From Methanomicrobium sp. W14 (GTDB taxonomy: Archaea; Halobacteriota; Methanomicrobia; Methanomicrobiales; Methanomicrobiaceae), in the NCBI RefSeq assembly GCF_017875315.1, contig NZ_JAGGMM010000001.1:682001-746000 (forward strand): a DNA stretch of 64,000 nucleotides, in the 5' to 3' direction. Below are positions 1 through 7,779 of this stretch, in pieces. The position numbers were made by a program, and so were the translations under genes. Below the pieces are notes generated by a model. It worked only from the letters and a program-made list of their open reading frames with translations, had not been told where the DNA came from and did no database searches. Positions within the stretch are counted from its first letter, which is position 1. Each line of letters begins with the position of its first letter.

Positions 1-341
1 TCCACACCGTTTCTCCCGGCAGCTTCAATGAACTTTTCGACAACATCATCAGGGTAGTGTTTGTAACCGACCAGATTCTGACCTCTCAGAAGCATCTGTA
101 CAGGAGTATTCTTAAGAACCGACTTTAAATCACGAAGTCTCTGCCACGGATCATCATTCAGATACCGTATGCAGCTGTCAAAAGTGGCGCCACCCCAGGC
201 CTCTACGGAAAAAAAACCTGCTTTATCAATTTCACGGGCGACAGGGATCATGTCCTCAGTCCTCAGGCGGGTTGCAATCAAGGACTGGTGTGCATCCCTT
301 AGGGTAGTATCTGTTATTTTCAAAGGATTGATCACACTCAT
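1..341 (-). CDS. pycB: Pyruvate carboxylase subunit B (carboxyltransferase), N-terminal part
   Basis: Carboxyltransferase subunit of the two-subunit archaeal pyruvate carboxylase, which moves CO2 from biotin to pyruvate to make oxaloacetate. Only the first 113 or so residues lie in the window. They begin [20 protein letters not shown] and carry the family pattern [20 protein letters not shown], followed by [12 protein letters not shown] and [10 protein letters not shown], which form the metal-site end of the TIM barrel. The ATG at 341 has a strong SD (CGGAGGTAAT) just upstream. The oxaloacetate decarboxylase alpha subunit is the close alternative; the biotin genes next door and the absence of sodium-pump genes favour pyruvate carboxylase. 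Confidence 0.88.
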   Translation of the reverse strand, partial: MSVINPLKITDTTLRDAHQSLIATRLRTEDMIPVAREIDKAGFFSVEAWGGATFDSCIRYLNDDPWQRLRDLKSVLKNTPVQMLLRGQNLVGYKHYPDDVVEKFIEAAGRNGV

Positions 342-417
342 AAATTACCTCCGAAAGGGCGGTCTAAATATTGCGATAATTAAAGTTATTCAGTCTCTAT
401 TTACTTTCTCGCCGGAA

Positions 418-1059
418 CTATAAATATGTCACTAAGTAGAAAACAGATAATAAAAATATCGCAATTGAAAAAATGGATGGTATAAAGTCTTTTTTTGATT
501 TTTTAAAAACAGGATGCATACTCCCGCCTAAAGTATACCCCCTGAGCGCAAGAACCCTGCTCTGATAATTTGAGTCACGCAGAGACCATATCAGAAGATT
601 TCCGATAACTGGGATTAACTCTTTCAGTTTATACCGGCTGTTTTTCATTTTCAGGGCAATTTTTGCCCGTGAATAATCTGCTGAAAAAACCTTCATACGG
701 TTCAGTGCTATGGCCGATACAAGGCCGGCTTCAAAACCTGCCTTCTGACCGAAAAGCCACGTTAAAGTGTTGAGAAGATCGGATGATGAGATTTCGGTAT
801 AAGCCCATCCTGCTATGAGGAGAACAGCAGTCATTCTTATCAGGTATGACAAACCTGAAAGATGCCTGTATTCCATTATAAGAGATACAATTCCAATAAA
901 AACAAAAAATACAGCAAAAACCTTCACCGACGGCATACTGTTACGTCTTTTTGAAAAAAGAACCCACCATAAAAACACGGCTATAGCACCTGCCACACTT
1001 GCGAATGCAGTTACTGACAACAGGAACACAGTCAGAAGCTTCAGCCTTGCGTCCTGCAT
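418..1059 (-). CDS. bioN: ECF transporter transmembrane subunit EcfT (BioN-like)
   Basis: Membrane scaffold of an energy-coupling factor transporter, linking BioY to the ATPase pair. The 213 residues have hydrophobic segments at about 5-32, 44-62, 72-88 and 191-212. The cytoplasmic region contains the A-L-R-G sequence typical of the EcfT coupling helix. The ATG at 1059 follows a good SD (GGAGGCGTT) and overlaps the upstream ATPase by 19 nt, as expected for translational coupling. It is somewhat shorter than many EcfT proteins. Substrate (biotin) is inferred from bioY and birA in the same run of genes. Confidence 0.82.
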   Translation of the reverse strand: MQDARLKLLTVFLLSVTAFASVAGAIAVFLWWVLFSKRRNSMPSVKVFAVFFVFIGIVSLIMEYRHLSGLSYLIRMTAVLLIAGWAYTEISSSDLLNTLTWLFGQKAGFEAGLVSAIALNRMKVFSADYSRAKIALKMKNSRYKLKELIPVIGNLLIWSLRDSNYQSRVLALRGYTLGGSMHPVFKKSKKDFIPSIFSIAIFLLSVFYLVTYL

Positions 1060-1739
1060 AACGCCTCCACGGTATCACTAAACCGTATATTTTTTGGAAT
1101 GACTCCTTTTTTTAGTGCAAATATGATATATTCCGGAGCATCATCCCATTCATGCAGGCATTCAGGTATTTTCCCGACGAACCTGAGTTTTCCCCCGGTA
1201 ATTTTCCAGATGTAATCAGCCTTTGGCATTACGGACCGCTCATGTGTAAATATTACCGTAATACTGCTTCTGGAAAAAGAAAAGGTGCACAATTTTTCTT
1301 TCCATACAGGATCAAGTGCACTGAACGGTTCGTCAAGGATAAGAAGATCTGCCTTTTTTGAAAGAACACATAACAAATGCAGGCGTTTTAACTCTCCACG
1401 GGAAATATTCATAGGATCGCAGTGCATTTTGTTTTGCAGACATGCAGCCTCTAATACTTTTTCAGGAGACAAACCCCATGACTTTATCTCATTCTCTACC
1501 GTCAGCTTCGTCAGGTGATACTCGGGAAACTGCATGGACAAAAGGGTGCTTCCTATCCCAAAAAAACTGATTTTCCCATTTTGAGGCTTTAAAACACCTG
1601 AAAGAGCCATAGAAAGAGTAGACTTCCCCGCTCCCACCGGACCTGTTACAACATGAACTCCGCTCCTGAAGACGCCGTCTGAAAAGGACACAAAGTCCCC
1701 TTTCTTTATTACAAGGTTGTTAAGAACTATCTCCGGCAA
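1041..1739 (-). CDS. ECF transporter ATPase EcfA (second ATPase, BioM-like)
   Basis: One of two ABC ATPases energising the biotin ECF transporter. Walker A is GPVGAGKST at residues 33-41 and Walker B is LLILDEPFSALDP. The signature motif reads SRGE in place of the usual SGGE, a divergence often seen in one member of a heterodimeric EcfA pair. The start appears to be TTG at 1739, because GGAGGAT lies 8 nt upstream and no ATG fits. It overlaps the preceding ATPase gene by 20 nt. The odd signature suggests that its composite ATP site may be the weaker one. Confidence 0.85.
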   Translation of the reverse strand: MPEIVLNNLVIKKGDFVSFSDGVFRSGVHVVTGPVGAGKSTLSMALSGVLKPQNGKISFFGIGSTLLSMQFPEYHLTKLTVENEIKSWGLSPEKVLEAACLQNKMHCDPMNISRGELKRLHLLCVLSKKADLLILDEPFSALDPVWKEKLCTFSFSRSSITVIFTHERSVMPKADYIWKITGGKLRFVGKIPECLHEWDDAPEYIIFALKKGVIPKNIRFSDTVEALCRTQG

Positions 1740-2409
1740 ATTCTTTTATCCTCCACAAACATGGCAAAAACAAAGTATTTTCAAGTTTTTCAAAGACTTC
1801 CCCCGGTAATCCTGAATATTTTACCATTCCCTTTTCCATAAAAATAAGATTGTCCGCTTTTTCTGCATAATCCATGTTCTGTGTACAGTGCATTATATAA
1901 TCTACACGGGAATTTCGCAGAAACCTGTCCAGTACCCTGGAAGAATCAGGGTCCATATGGGAGTCAGGCTCATCAAGTACAAGGATTAAAGGTTCTGCTG
2001 CAATAGCAACGGCAAGGGAGACAAAGACCTTTTCCCCTCCGGAAAGGTTAACGACTTTTTTATGCAGCAGACAGGAAATATTAAGCATTTCAGCAATATT
2101 CATGACTTTTTTTTCTGCAATATCAGGGTCAGTGTAACAAAATCTCAAAGGAGATATTATTTCATCAAACACATCTTCAAAAATAATATTTCTTTCCGGG
2201 TATTCAGGAACAAAACCTACGTTCAACTTTCTGATCTCATTTCCGTCCACAGAAATCTGCCCGGAATTTGGAAGAGAAATGCCTGACAAAAGCCTTAAGA
2301 ATGTACTTTTTCCGCTTCCGTTCTCTCCAATTATGCATGTGCGTCCTTTCGGAATTTCAAGTGAATCTATATTTAGAATACCAAGACGAACATCAGAAAT
2401 TCTTATCAT
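1720..2409 (-). CDS. bioM: ECF transporter ATPase EcfA (first ATPase, BioM-like)
   Basis: ABC ATPase of 229 residues with Walker A GENGSGKST at 28-36, canonical signature LSGGE, and Walker B LILVLDEPDSHMDP. It should pair with the next ATPase and with EcfT. I place the start at ATG 2409 (MIRISDVRLG), which overlaps the end of bioY by 17 nt; a longer reading from 2451 would sit mostly inside bioY and lacks homology-like sequence. It forms a polycistronic unit with bioY, the second EcfA and EcfT, all overlapping. Confidence 0.86.
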   Translation of the reverse strand: MIRISDVRLGILNIDSLEIPKGRTCIIGENGSGKSTFLRLLSGISLPNSGQISVDGNEIRKLNVGFVPEYPERNIIFEDVFDEIISPLRFCYTDPDIAEKKVMNIAEMLNISCLLHKKVVNLSGGEKVFVSLAVAIAAEPLILVLDEPDSHMDPDSSRVLDRFLRNSRVDYIMHCTQNMDYAEKADNLIFMEKGMVKYSGLPGEVFEKLENTLFLPCLWRIKEFAGDSS

Positions 2410-2923
2410 ATCTGCTTTCAATCCTCTGAAAAACCAGGAACACTGCCACAAGTTTCACAAAATCACCTATAACGAATGGTACTGCTCCGGCAATTATTGC
2501 GTCAGACAAAGTAACTCCTGTAGACAAGAAGAGCCACAAAACTCCACATGAGGTTATAGTAGCTGTTCCTGCTATAAGTCCGAAAATTCTGGTATACCTG
2601 CTTTTTTTCTCATACGAGAACCCGACTATTGCTGCCGCAAGTATAAATCCTGCAAGATAACCGCCTGTCGGGCCCAAAATCACTCCAGGCCCTGACATTA
2701 ACTGGTGAAACACAGGCAGACCTAAAAGTCCAAGTAAAACGTATAAAAACGCAGCAATTGCTGCGTACCTCTTCATAACACACCCACAGAGCAAAACAAA
2801 AAAAGTCTGCAGCGTTATGGGAACCGGAAACATTGGTATAACTATATACCCGCCGACAGCTATCAGGGCTATGAACAGACCAGCCTGTGCAACCAGTTCC
2901 GCTCTCTTTTCATCACCATACAA
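2393..2923 (-). CDS. bioY: Biotin transporter substrate-binding subunit BioY
   Basis: S component of the ECF transporter that binds biotin in the membrane. The sequence shows the BioY hallmarks IPMFPVPITLQTFFVLL near the N terminus and GPTGGYLAGF in the middle, with about six hydrophobic segments. No ATG is available. TTG at 2923 has an SD-like AAGGTTGA 7 nt upstream; TTG at 2941 would add six residues (beginning with the TTG Met) but has no SD and lies inside the operator. It heads the transporter operon and is probably repressed by the BirA encoded just upstream. Confidence 0.88.
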   Translation of the reverse strand: MYGDEKRAELVAQAGLFIALIAVGGYIVIPMFPVPITLQTFFVLLCGCVMKRYAAIAAFLYVLLGLLGLPVFHQLMSGPGVILGPTGGYLAGFILAAAIVGFSYEKKSRYTRIFGLIAGTATITSCGVLWLFLSTGVTLSDAIIAGAVPFVIGDFVKLVAVFLVFQRIESRYDKNF

Positions 2924-2927
2924 TGTT

Positions 2928-2959
2928 ATGTCAACCTTCAATAATTTTTAAGTTGACAT
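2928..2959. promoter_or_regulatory. Predicted BirA operator at the bioY start
   Basis: Inverted repeat ATGTCAACC (2928-2936), 14-nt spacer, AGTTGACAT (2951-2959); eight of nine positions pair. This matches the published layout of BirA sites, TTGTAAACC-N14/15-GGTTTACAA, in arm sequence and spacing. It covers the probable start region of bioY and the AT-rich TATA-like stretch (2942-2967), so bound BirA-biotinyl-AMP would block initiation. The neighbouring birA has an HTH domain, which supports the reading. Confidence 0.72.
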
Positions 2960-2967
2960 AAAATAAA

Positions 2968-2990
2968 CCTGACGAATTGAAGGTGTCAGG
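2968..2990 (-). terminator. Hairpin between birA and bioY
   Basis: CCTGAC / GTCAGG arms (6 bp, 11-nt loop) lie about 25 nt after the birA stop. On the minus strand they are followed by a T-rich run (TTTATTTTA), so this may end the birA transcript. The stem is short and archaeal termination mainly needs T runs, so the call is tentative. Confidence 0.35.
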
Positions 2991-3014
2991 AATAAAAAAC
3001 AAAAAAATCATATT

Positions 3015-3995
3015 TCAGACAGGAGTACAGTCACCGGAAAAGACCTTTTCTATCATACCGTTGTCTTTCTTGATAATCAGGGCACCATGGCTGTCAATGT
3101 CCATAGCTTCACCTTCTATTGTCCTGCGTGGAGTCGTAATTTTAACTCTTTTCTCAAGGGTCAGCGAAAGGCTCTTCCATTCTCTTGTAATTGAGTCATA
3201 TTCACCGTTTTCGACGAGTTCATATCTTCTTTCAAATTCCATGAAAAATGCAGCCAGAAATTTTGCACGGTTTATATCCTCACCTGTTTCTATATTAAGG
3301 GAAGTTACGGGAGTCCTCATTCCTCCCTGGAACTCCTCAGGCTTTATATTTGCATCAATACCTATTCCCAGAAGGCAGTAATGTATCTGGTCTGCTTCGG
3401 CGGAAAGCTCCAGAAGAATTCCAGAGATTTTTTTATCTCCGATATAAATGTCATTAGGCCACTTTATCAGTGCACCTATGCCGTACATGTTTCTGATAGA
3501 TCTTGCAACGGCTATCGATCCGGCCATCGTTACAAAGAAAAGCCGCTCAATAGGAACTTTAGGCTTTAGAACCAAGGTAGTCCAGATACCGCCACGAGGA
3601 GAAAACCATGCCCTTCCGAGACGCCCTACACCTCCGGTCTGCTCCTCCGCAATAACTGCCGTTCCGTCAAGGTTTTCGGAATTTTGCTTTTTAATGATAT
3701 CATGTGCAATCCACGATGTCGACGGTGCATTATCGAAATAGCAGATATTCCGTCCAATAAACTTTGTCTTAAGGTATTTTTCTATCTCATGAGGAAGAAG
3801 AAGCGAGGTACTTCCTGCCAGTTCATAACCTTCGGTCCTAGATGAATTTATAGTATAACCGAGATTTTTCAGTTCATTTATCTGTTTCCATACCGCTGAC
3901 CTTGTTATGCCAAGCTGTCTGCTGATATCCTCTCCGGACACCGGACCGCTGCTTTTCTCTAAAATGCTCAATATTTTCTCTGCAGTTTCGTTCAT
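3015..3995 (-). CDS. birA: Bifunctional biotin-protein ligase / biotin operon repressor
   Basis: Activates biotin to biotinyl-AMP, loads it on the pyruvate carboxylase biotin carrier, and should act as a biotin-sensing repressor. Residues 1-60 form a winged HTH (ISRQLGITRSAVWKQINEL). The ligase core has GGVGRLGRAW, where E. coli has GRGRRGR: the first Arg is Val, but the catalytically important second Arg is kept. It also has the KWPNDIYI motif and the C-terminal SH3-like domain (GEAMDIDSHGALII). ATG 3995 has AAAGGT at 8 nt spacing, better than ATG 4001, which overlaps the upstream stop. Length is 326 aa, normal for the long BirA form. Confidence 0.93.
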   Translation of the reverse strand: MNETAEKILSILEKSSGPVSGEDISRQLGITRSAVWKQINELKNLGYTINSSRTEGYELAGSTSLLLPHEIEKYLKTKFIGRNICYFDNAPSTSWIAHDIIKKQNSENLDGTAVIAEEQTGGVGRLGRAWFSPRGGIWTTLVLKPKVPIERLFFVTMAGSIAVARSIRNMYGIGALIKWPNDIYIGDKKISGILLELSAEADQIHYCLLGIGIDANIKPEEFQGGMRTPVTSLNIETGEDINRAKFLAAFFMEFERRYELVENGEYDSITREWKSLSLTLEKRVKITTPRRTIEGEAMDIDSHGALIIKKDNGMIEKVFSGDCTPV

Positions 3996-4000
3996 TGTCA

Positions 4001-4420
4001 TTACCTTTTGGAAGTAGTTAACTCTGTAGGAAGAGGACACGGATCCTTTCCGCAAACCTGTTTCAATATATCGGACTGGTGCTCCATAAGTGTTGCAAGA
4101 TCAAAAACTCCTGCAAAATCAACAATACCAATCGAACCGATTGCATCTTTATTTTCATCGCGTATTGGAGAGACAATTACAGGAACACCCTTATAAGGAC
4201 CATCAGAAGGTGTGGTCTTCAAAAGAGTATTCGATTTTATTGCCTCCTCTAAAACCGGACCTGAATATTCACTGCTGATAAGACGACCGTCTTCTATTCT
4301 TACTCCTTTTCTGGACCTGGAGCGTGCTGTAACCGGAATCCTCACAATCCTGTGAACTGCCATTGCAACAGGCAAAAGATCAGATGCATCCGAATCTGCA
4401 GATATCCTGTATTCACTCAA
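4001..4420 (-). CDS. DUF2111 family protein
   Basis: Methanogen-restricted conserved protein of unknown function, about 139 aa. The sequence is alternating alpha/beta with a glycine-rich centre (GVRIEDGRLISSEYSGPVLE) and the segment IGSIGIVDFAGVFDLATLM, which looks like a small PAS/GAF-like sensory fold (my inference). I prefer TTG 4420, preceded by GGGGTGAT at 4 nt; GTG 4429 overlaps that SD. Its stop abuts birA, so the two are probably co-transcribed. The family name comes from recall of the sequence pattern. Confidence 0.68.
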   Translation of the reverse strand: MSEYRISADSDASDLLPVAMAVHRIVRIPVTARSRSRKGVRIEDGRLISSEYSGPVLEEAIKSNTLLKTTPSDGPYKGVPVIVSPIRDENKDAIGSIGIVDFAGVFDLATLMEHQSDILKQVCGKDPCPLPTELTTSKR

Positions 4421-4463
4421 ATTAATCACCCCTTCTTTTAGGACTTTGTTTTCACTTTAACGT

Positions 4464-5048
4464 TTATAATGTAATATCCGCATTACCGGTACAGAATTTT
4501 TTGATGAAATCCTTTGAAGGAAGTTCATGAATGGACGTTATAAGATAATAACCTTCTCCGCACTTCTTTAAAATAACCACAGGCTTTTTATCGGACGTCT
4601 CTGCAACTACCTCATATTCGGGAGATTCGTCCATAAAATACCCGTCGCATTCTATCTTTGAAAGATCGAAATCGTCCATAATATCATGAAATGCACTATC
4701 ATGGTTTACTGATATCTGGGCACCGAAGTACTCATGGACATAGCTGCATCTGAACGGAAGCCAGTCATAAACTCCGTCATCGCGTGTCATTGCACCAAAA
4801 GACAGCACATGCCCTCCTTTCATAACGAACTTCTTTATCCTGTCCGATGAAGCCCGTAAAGCCGGAAGAAGATTAGAATACATCTTGTTTCCAAAACCGG
4901 TAGGCACAATAAGAGTTACGATATCCCCTTTAAAAAAGGGTGTACTCAGCATATTGGGCGTTACAGGCTCACAGCCTACACCGCACTTTTCGATGTACCT
5001 GTTCATAAAACCTGAACATTCCCATGCAACTCCTGCCCTGCACTTCAT
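4464..5048 (-). CDS. Amidotransferase-like protein coupled to rtcB
   Basis: 194-aa soluble protein that looks like the class I glutamine amidotransferase or biotin-ligase N-terminal (BPL_N) fold: an N-terminal Rossmann-like start (MKCRAGVAWECSGFMNRY), DIVTLIVPTGFG, and VMKGGHVLSFGAMTRDDG in the position of the nucleophile elbow. I do not see the usual G-C-G-G catalytic cysteine there, so it may be non-catalytic. ATG 5048 overlaps the rtcB stop by 4 nt (ATGA) with an SD inside rtcB, so the two proteins are made together. A role in RNA repair is suggested only by this coupling. Confidence 0.5.
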   Translation of the reverse strand: MKCRAGVAWECSGFMNRYIEKCGVGCEPVTPNMLSTPFFKGDIVTLIVPTGFGNKMYSNLLPALRASSDRIKKFVMKGGHVLSFGAMTRDDGVYDWLPFRCSYVHEYFGAQISVNHDSAFHDIMDDFDLSKIECDGYFMDESPEYEVVAETSDKKPVVILKKCGEGYYLITSIHELPSKDFIKKFCTGNADITL

Positions 5049-6478
5049 CCTTTTATCACTCCAAGCGGTTCCAGTCTTGCAACTTCCCTGGAAATCCCTG
5101 AATCATGTACAACTCTTACAACTTCGCTGCTTGATTTGTATGCACCGGGCGCCTCTTCTGCAATTACGTTATTGCTGGTGGCTTTTACGAATATTCCTTT
5201 CATTTCAAGCTCCTCCTTTATTTTGAGACCGTCAATATTTTTTTTCGCACGTGATCTGGAGTATACCCTTCCGGAACCATGACACGTACTTCCGAAAGTC
5301 TTCTCCATAGCAACAGATGTTCCCTTAAGAAGATATGAAGATGTGCCCATGCTTCCCGGAATTATTACTGGCTGTCCTATATCCGATAGATCAGGCGGGA
5401 TATCCGGACAGTCCGGGCCAAAAGCACGTGTTGCACCTTTCCTGTGAACACATACCTTCATTTTTCTTCCGTCCACGAGATGATCTTCATATTTTGCAAC
5501 ATTATGAGAAACATCGTAGATAAGCTTTAAGTCTTCATATTCAGTTTTATATATCCTGGAGAATACTTTCCTGACAAAATGCGTTATCATCTGCCTGTTG
5601 GCCCAGGCATAGTTTGCCGAGGCTGCCATTGCACCGAAATAAGCCTCTCCTTCAGGACTTTTTACAGGAGCGCAGGCCAGCTGTCCGTCAGGGATTTCAA
5701 TGCCGTACTTCTTAGTCGCCGCTTCGACTTCCTTAAGGTGATCAGTACATACCTGATGCCCCAGGCCCCTTGAACCGCAATGAACCATTATACAGACGCT
5801 GTCTTTAGATACGCCGAACCTTGACGCTGCCTCCTCATCCATTATTTCCCTGACTGCCTGAACCTCAAGGAAATGATTCCCGGAACCCAGGGTTCCGCAC
5901 TGTGGCATCCCTCTCTGTCTGGCCTTTGAACTTACAAAATCAATATCAGCACCACTCATGCAGCCATTGTCTTCGCATCTGACGAGGTCCTCTTTTACTC
6001 CAAAGCCTTCACGAACCGCCCATCCGGCACCTTCGAGCATCATTTCATCAATTTCGGCATTGGAATATTTTTTTTCTGCCTTTGTACCTACTCCTGTAGG
6101 AACTGCATGAAACAGCTCGGTAACAACCCTTTTTATTTTTCCTATGTCAGAGACATGCAGGGGTGTCGAGATAAGGCGGACACCGCAGTTTATATCAAAA
6201 CCAACACCTCCAGGTGAGATTACACCTTCATCCATATCAAAAGCTGCAACTCCACCAATTGGAAAACCGTAGCCCCAGTGAATATCCGGCATAGCAAGGG
6301 AATATTTGACAATGCCCGGAAGCATCGCAACGTTTGTAAGCTGTTTTACAGCTCCTTCCTCCAGAGTTCCTGAAAGACTGTCAGAGATAAATAGACGCGC
6401 AGGAACACGCATACCGGGCGCAAAACCCTTCTTTATCTCCCATTCTACCTCACTGATTCTGTCAATACCTTCTCTCAT
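5045..6478 (-). CDS. rtcB: tRNA-splicing ligase RtcB
   Basis: GTP- and Mn-dependent RNA ligase that joins 2',3'-cyclic phosphate (or 3'-phosphate) ends to 5'-OH ends, in archaea mainly tRNA exon halves. The metal ligands fall where expected: D95 and C98 in GVGFDINCGVR (same numbers as the Pyrococcus enzyme), H202 in GSGNHFLEV, H233 in HCGSRGLGHQ, and the guanylylated His in CHGSGR. Length is 477 aa, full size, with no intein at the usual archaeal insertion sites. ATG 6478 has AGGTG 6-8 nt upstream. Archease lies 21 nt upstream in the same direction. Confidence 0.97.
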   Translation of the reverse strand: MREGIDRISEVEWEIKKGFAPGMRVPARLFISDSLSGTLEEGAVKQLTNVAMLPGIVKYSLAMPDIHWGYGFPIGGVAAFDMDEGVISPGGVGFDINCGVRLISTPLHVSDIGKIKRVVTELFHAVPTGVGTKAEKKYSNAEIDEMMLEGAGWAVREGFGVKEDLVRCEDNGCMSGADIDFVSSKARQRGMPQCGTLGSGNHFLEVQAVREIMDEEAASRFGVSKDSVCIMVHCGSRGLGHQVCTDHLKEVEAATKKYGIEIPDGQLACAPVKSPEGEAYFGAMAASANYAWANRQMITHFVRKVFSRIYKTEYEDLKLIYDVSHNVAKYEDHLVDGRKMKVCVHRKGATRAFGPDCPDIPPDLSDIGQPVIIPGSMGTSSYLLKGTSVAMEKTFGSTCHGSGRVYSRSRAKKNIDGLKIKEELEMKGIFVKATSNNVIAEEAPGAYKSSSEVVRVVHDSGISREVARLEPLGVIKG

Positions 6479-6499
6479 AAAACACACCTGACCTTGTTT

Positions 6500-6910
6500 T
6501 CAGACATCAAAAATAATATCCGTCTGGTACATATTATCTGACTTTACAAGTTTAAGGCCTGACCTGGATATCCCCTTTATTTCCGTGCCTCCGGAATGAC
6601 GGGAGATGTTAAACTCTTCACCGTAAACTACGGCAGAAAGGGAGTTATCCCTGATATCCACATCAGCCCTTGAAAAAGCAATATCATCTATTTCAAACAC
6701 AAAAAGAAGCTCTGAAAGAAAATCAACCAGAAGGTTCTCCGGGGAGTCAGACGACAATGTAATTTCCTTTTTAATTAAGCAGCTTTTAACATCAGAACCA
6801 AACATCACGGAAAACATAGCCGACGCTGCTTCAGAGAATAATTCATTTAATGTTTTTCCCCTGCACCGGAAAAGGAAATCTGCCGTATGATCAAGTTCTT
6901 CAAAGGACAT
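6500..6910 (-). CDS. Archease, RtcB activator
   Basis: 136-aa archease. The family promotes multiple-turnover ligation by RtcB and lets it use other NTPs. The N-terminal D-H-T-A-D at residues 7-11 and the acidic C-terminal end (TDIIFDV) supply the metal-binding residues known in the Pyrococcus protein. No SD is seen before ATG 6910; a leaderless or short-leader transcript is likely. Location directly before rtcB is the common archaeal arrangement. Confidence 0.92.
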   Translation of the reverse strand: MSFEELDHTADFLFRCRGKTLNELFSEAASAMFSVMFGSDVKSCLIKKEITLSSDSPENLLVDFLSELLFVFEIDDIAFSRADVDIRDNSLSAVVYGEEFNISRHSGGTEIKGISRSGLKLVKSDNMYQTDIIFDV

Positions 6911-6961
6911 ACAAAGATATTACATCAAAACACTTATCTCTTGCACGCATAACTTTTTTCG

Positions 6962-7231
6962 TTATACGTAATCGCCGAATTTTGGAAACATATTCATATC
7001 AATCCTGTCAATAAAGCGCGCCTGGTACATTGATACATACAATATGTAATCTCCAATATATATCTCAAGGTCCGAAGGTTTAGGTGGTTTTGCATGGGTT
7101 GATAAGATAATTGGTCCGCCACATGATGTACACACCCTGAAATTGCACTTTTTTCCCAGAATATAACGCCGGACTTCTTCTGAAACTGATATATCAGCGG
7201 ATTTTGGATCTTCAAAAATATCTGTATTCAT
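6962..7231 (-). CDS. Small conserved hypothetical protein with a CxxC pair
   Basis: 89 aa, not recognised. A cysteine region CNFRVCTSCGG (residues about 29-39) followed by a beta-rich tail suggests a half zinc-ribbon or redox site; no second cysteine pair exists, so zinc would need dimerisation. The C-terminal half (EIYIGDYILYVSMYQARFIDRI) is hydrophobic/aromatic. It stands between archease and a winged-helix gene on the same strand. SD is weak. Confidence 0.55.
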   Translation of the reverse strand: MNTDIFEDPKSADISVSEEVRRYILGKKCNFRVCTSCGGPIILSTHAKPPKPSDLEIYIGDYILYVSMYQARFIDRIDMNMFPKFGDYV

Positions 7232-7281
7232 TCTTTAAAGTTTGGAAACCAAAATAAAAATAGATTGTGATAAGGCAATAA

Positions 7282-7605
7282 TCAGGTTGTTTTGACGATA
7301 CGCGCCACCAGATCTGCGTACTGGTCTTTCAGCCTGTAGCAGTTCTGATCATTGTCTTTTGACTTTATAACGTGAAAAATTCCAATTTTTGAAGCTATCG
7401 TCCCCACCATCGAAGCCACGGACTGGTAACTTACGTTAAATTTTTCCTTAAGCTTTGCGTGCGTCTCCGCAATGGTCATTGATTTCGTTTTTACAAAAAT
7501 ATTCAGCAGCGTCCGGCGAATGCCGTTCTTATCTCTGGATAGATAATTACGGAGACGTTTTTCTATCTCTTTTTTTAGATCTGCCGCTGATCTCATAGCT
7601 TTCAT
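7282..7605 (-). CDS. Small winged-helix protein (DUF2551-like)
   Basis: 107-aa basic protein. The central MTIAETHAKLKEKFNVSYQSVASMVGTIASKIGIFHVI reads as an HTH with recognition helix around SYQSVASMVG, and the sequence resembles archaeal DUF2551 proteins. It is probably a DNA-binding regulator; target unknown. ATG 7605 has a CCGGT SD. It is divergent from secF across a 174-bp AT-rich spacer that should hold both promoters. Confidence 0.6.
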   Translation of the reverse strand: MKAMRSAADLKKEIEKRLRNYLSRDKNGIRRTLLNIFVKTKSMTIAETHAKLKEKFNVSYQSVASMVGTIASKIGIFHVIKSKDNDQNCYRLKDQYADLVARIVKTT

Positions 7606-7779
7606 TATTTACCGGCATTTATATATATCTTTTGCCTGTTAAACATGGATAAAAAACAAATGTCAGTCTTCGGTGAAGATATCTCATACAACACATTATC
7701 TATTGCAAAAAAGAAGAATCTGTGTTTCATTTAAATTATTATCATAACAATTAATCATAAAGGATACAAACTTTAATGC

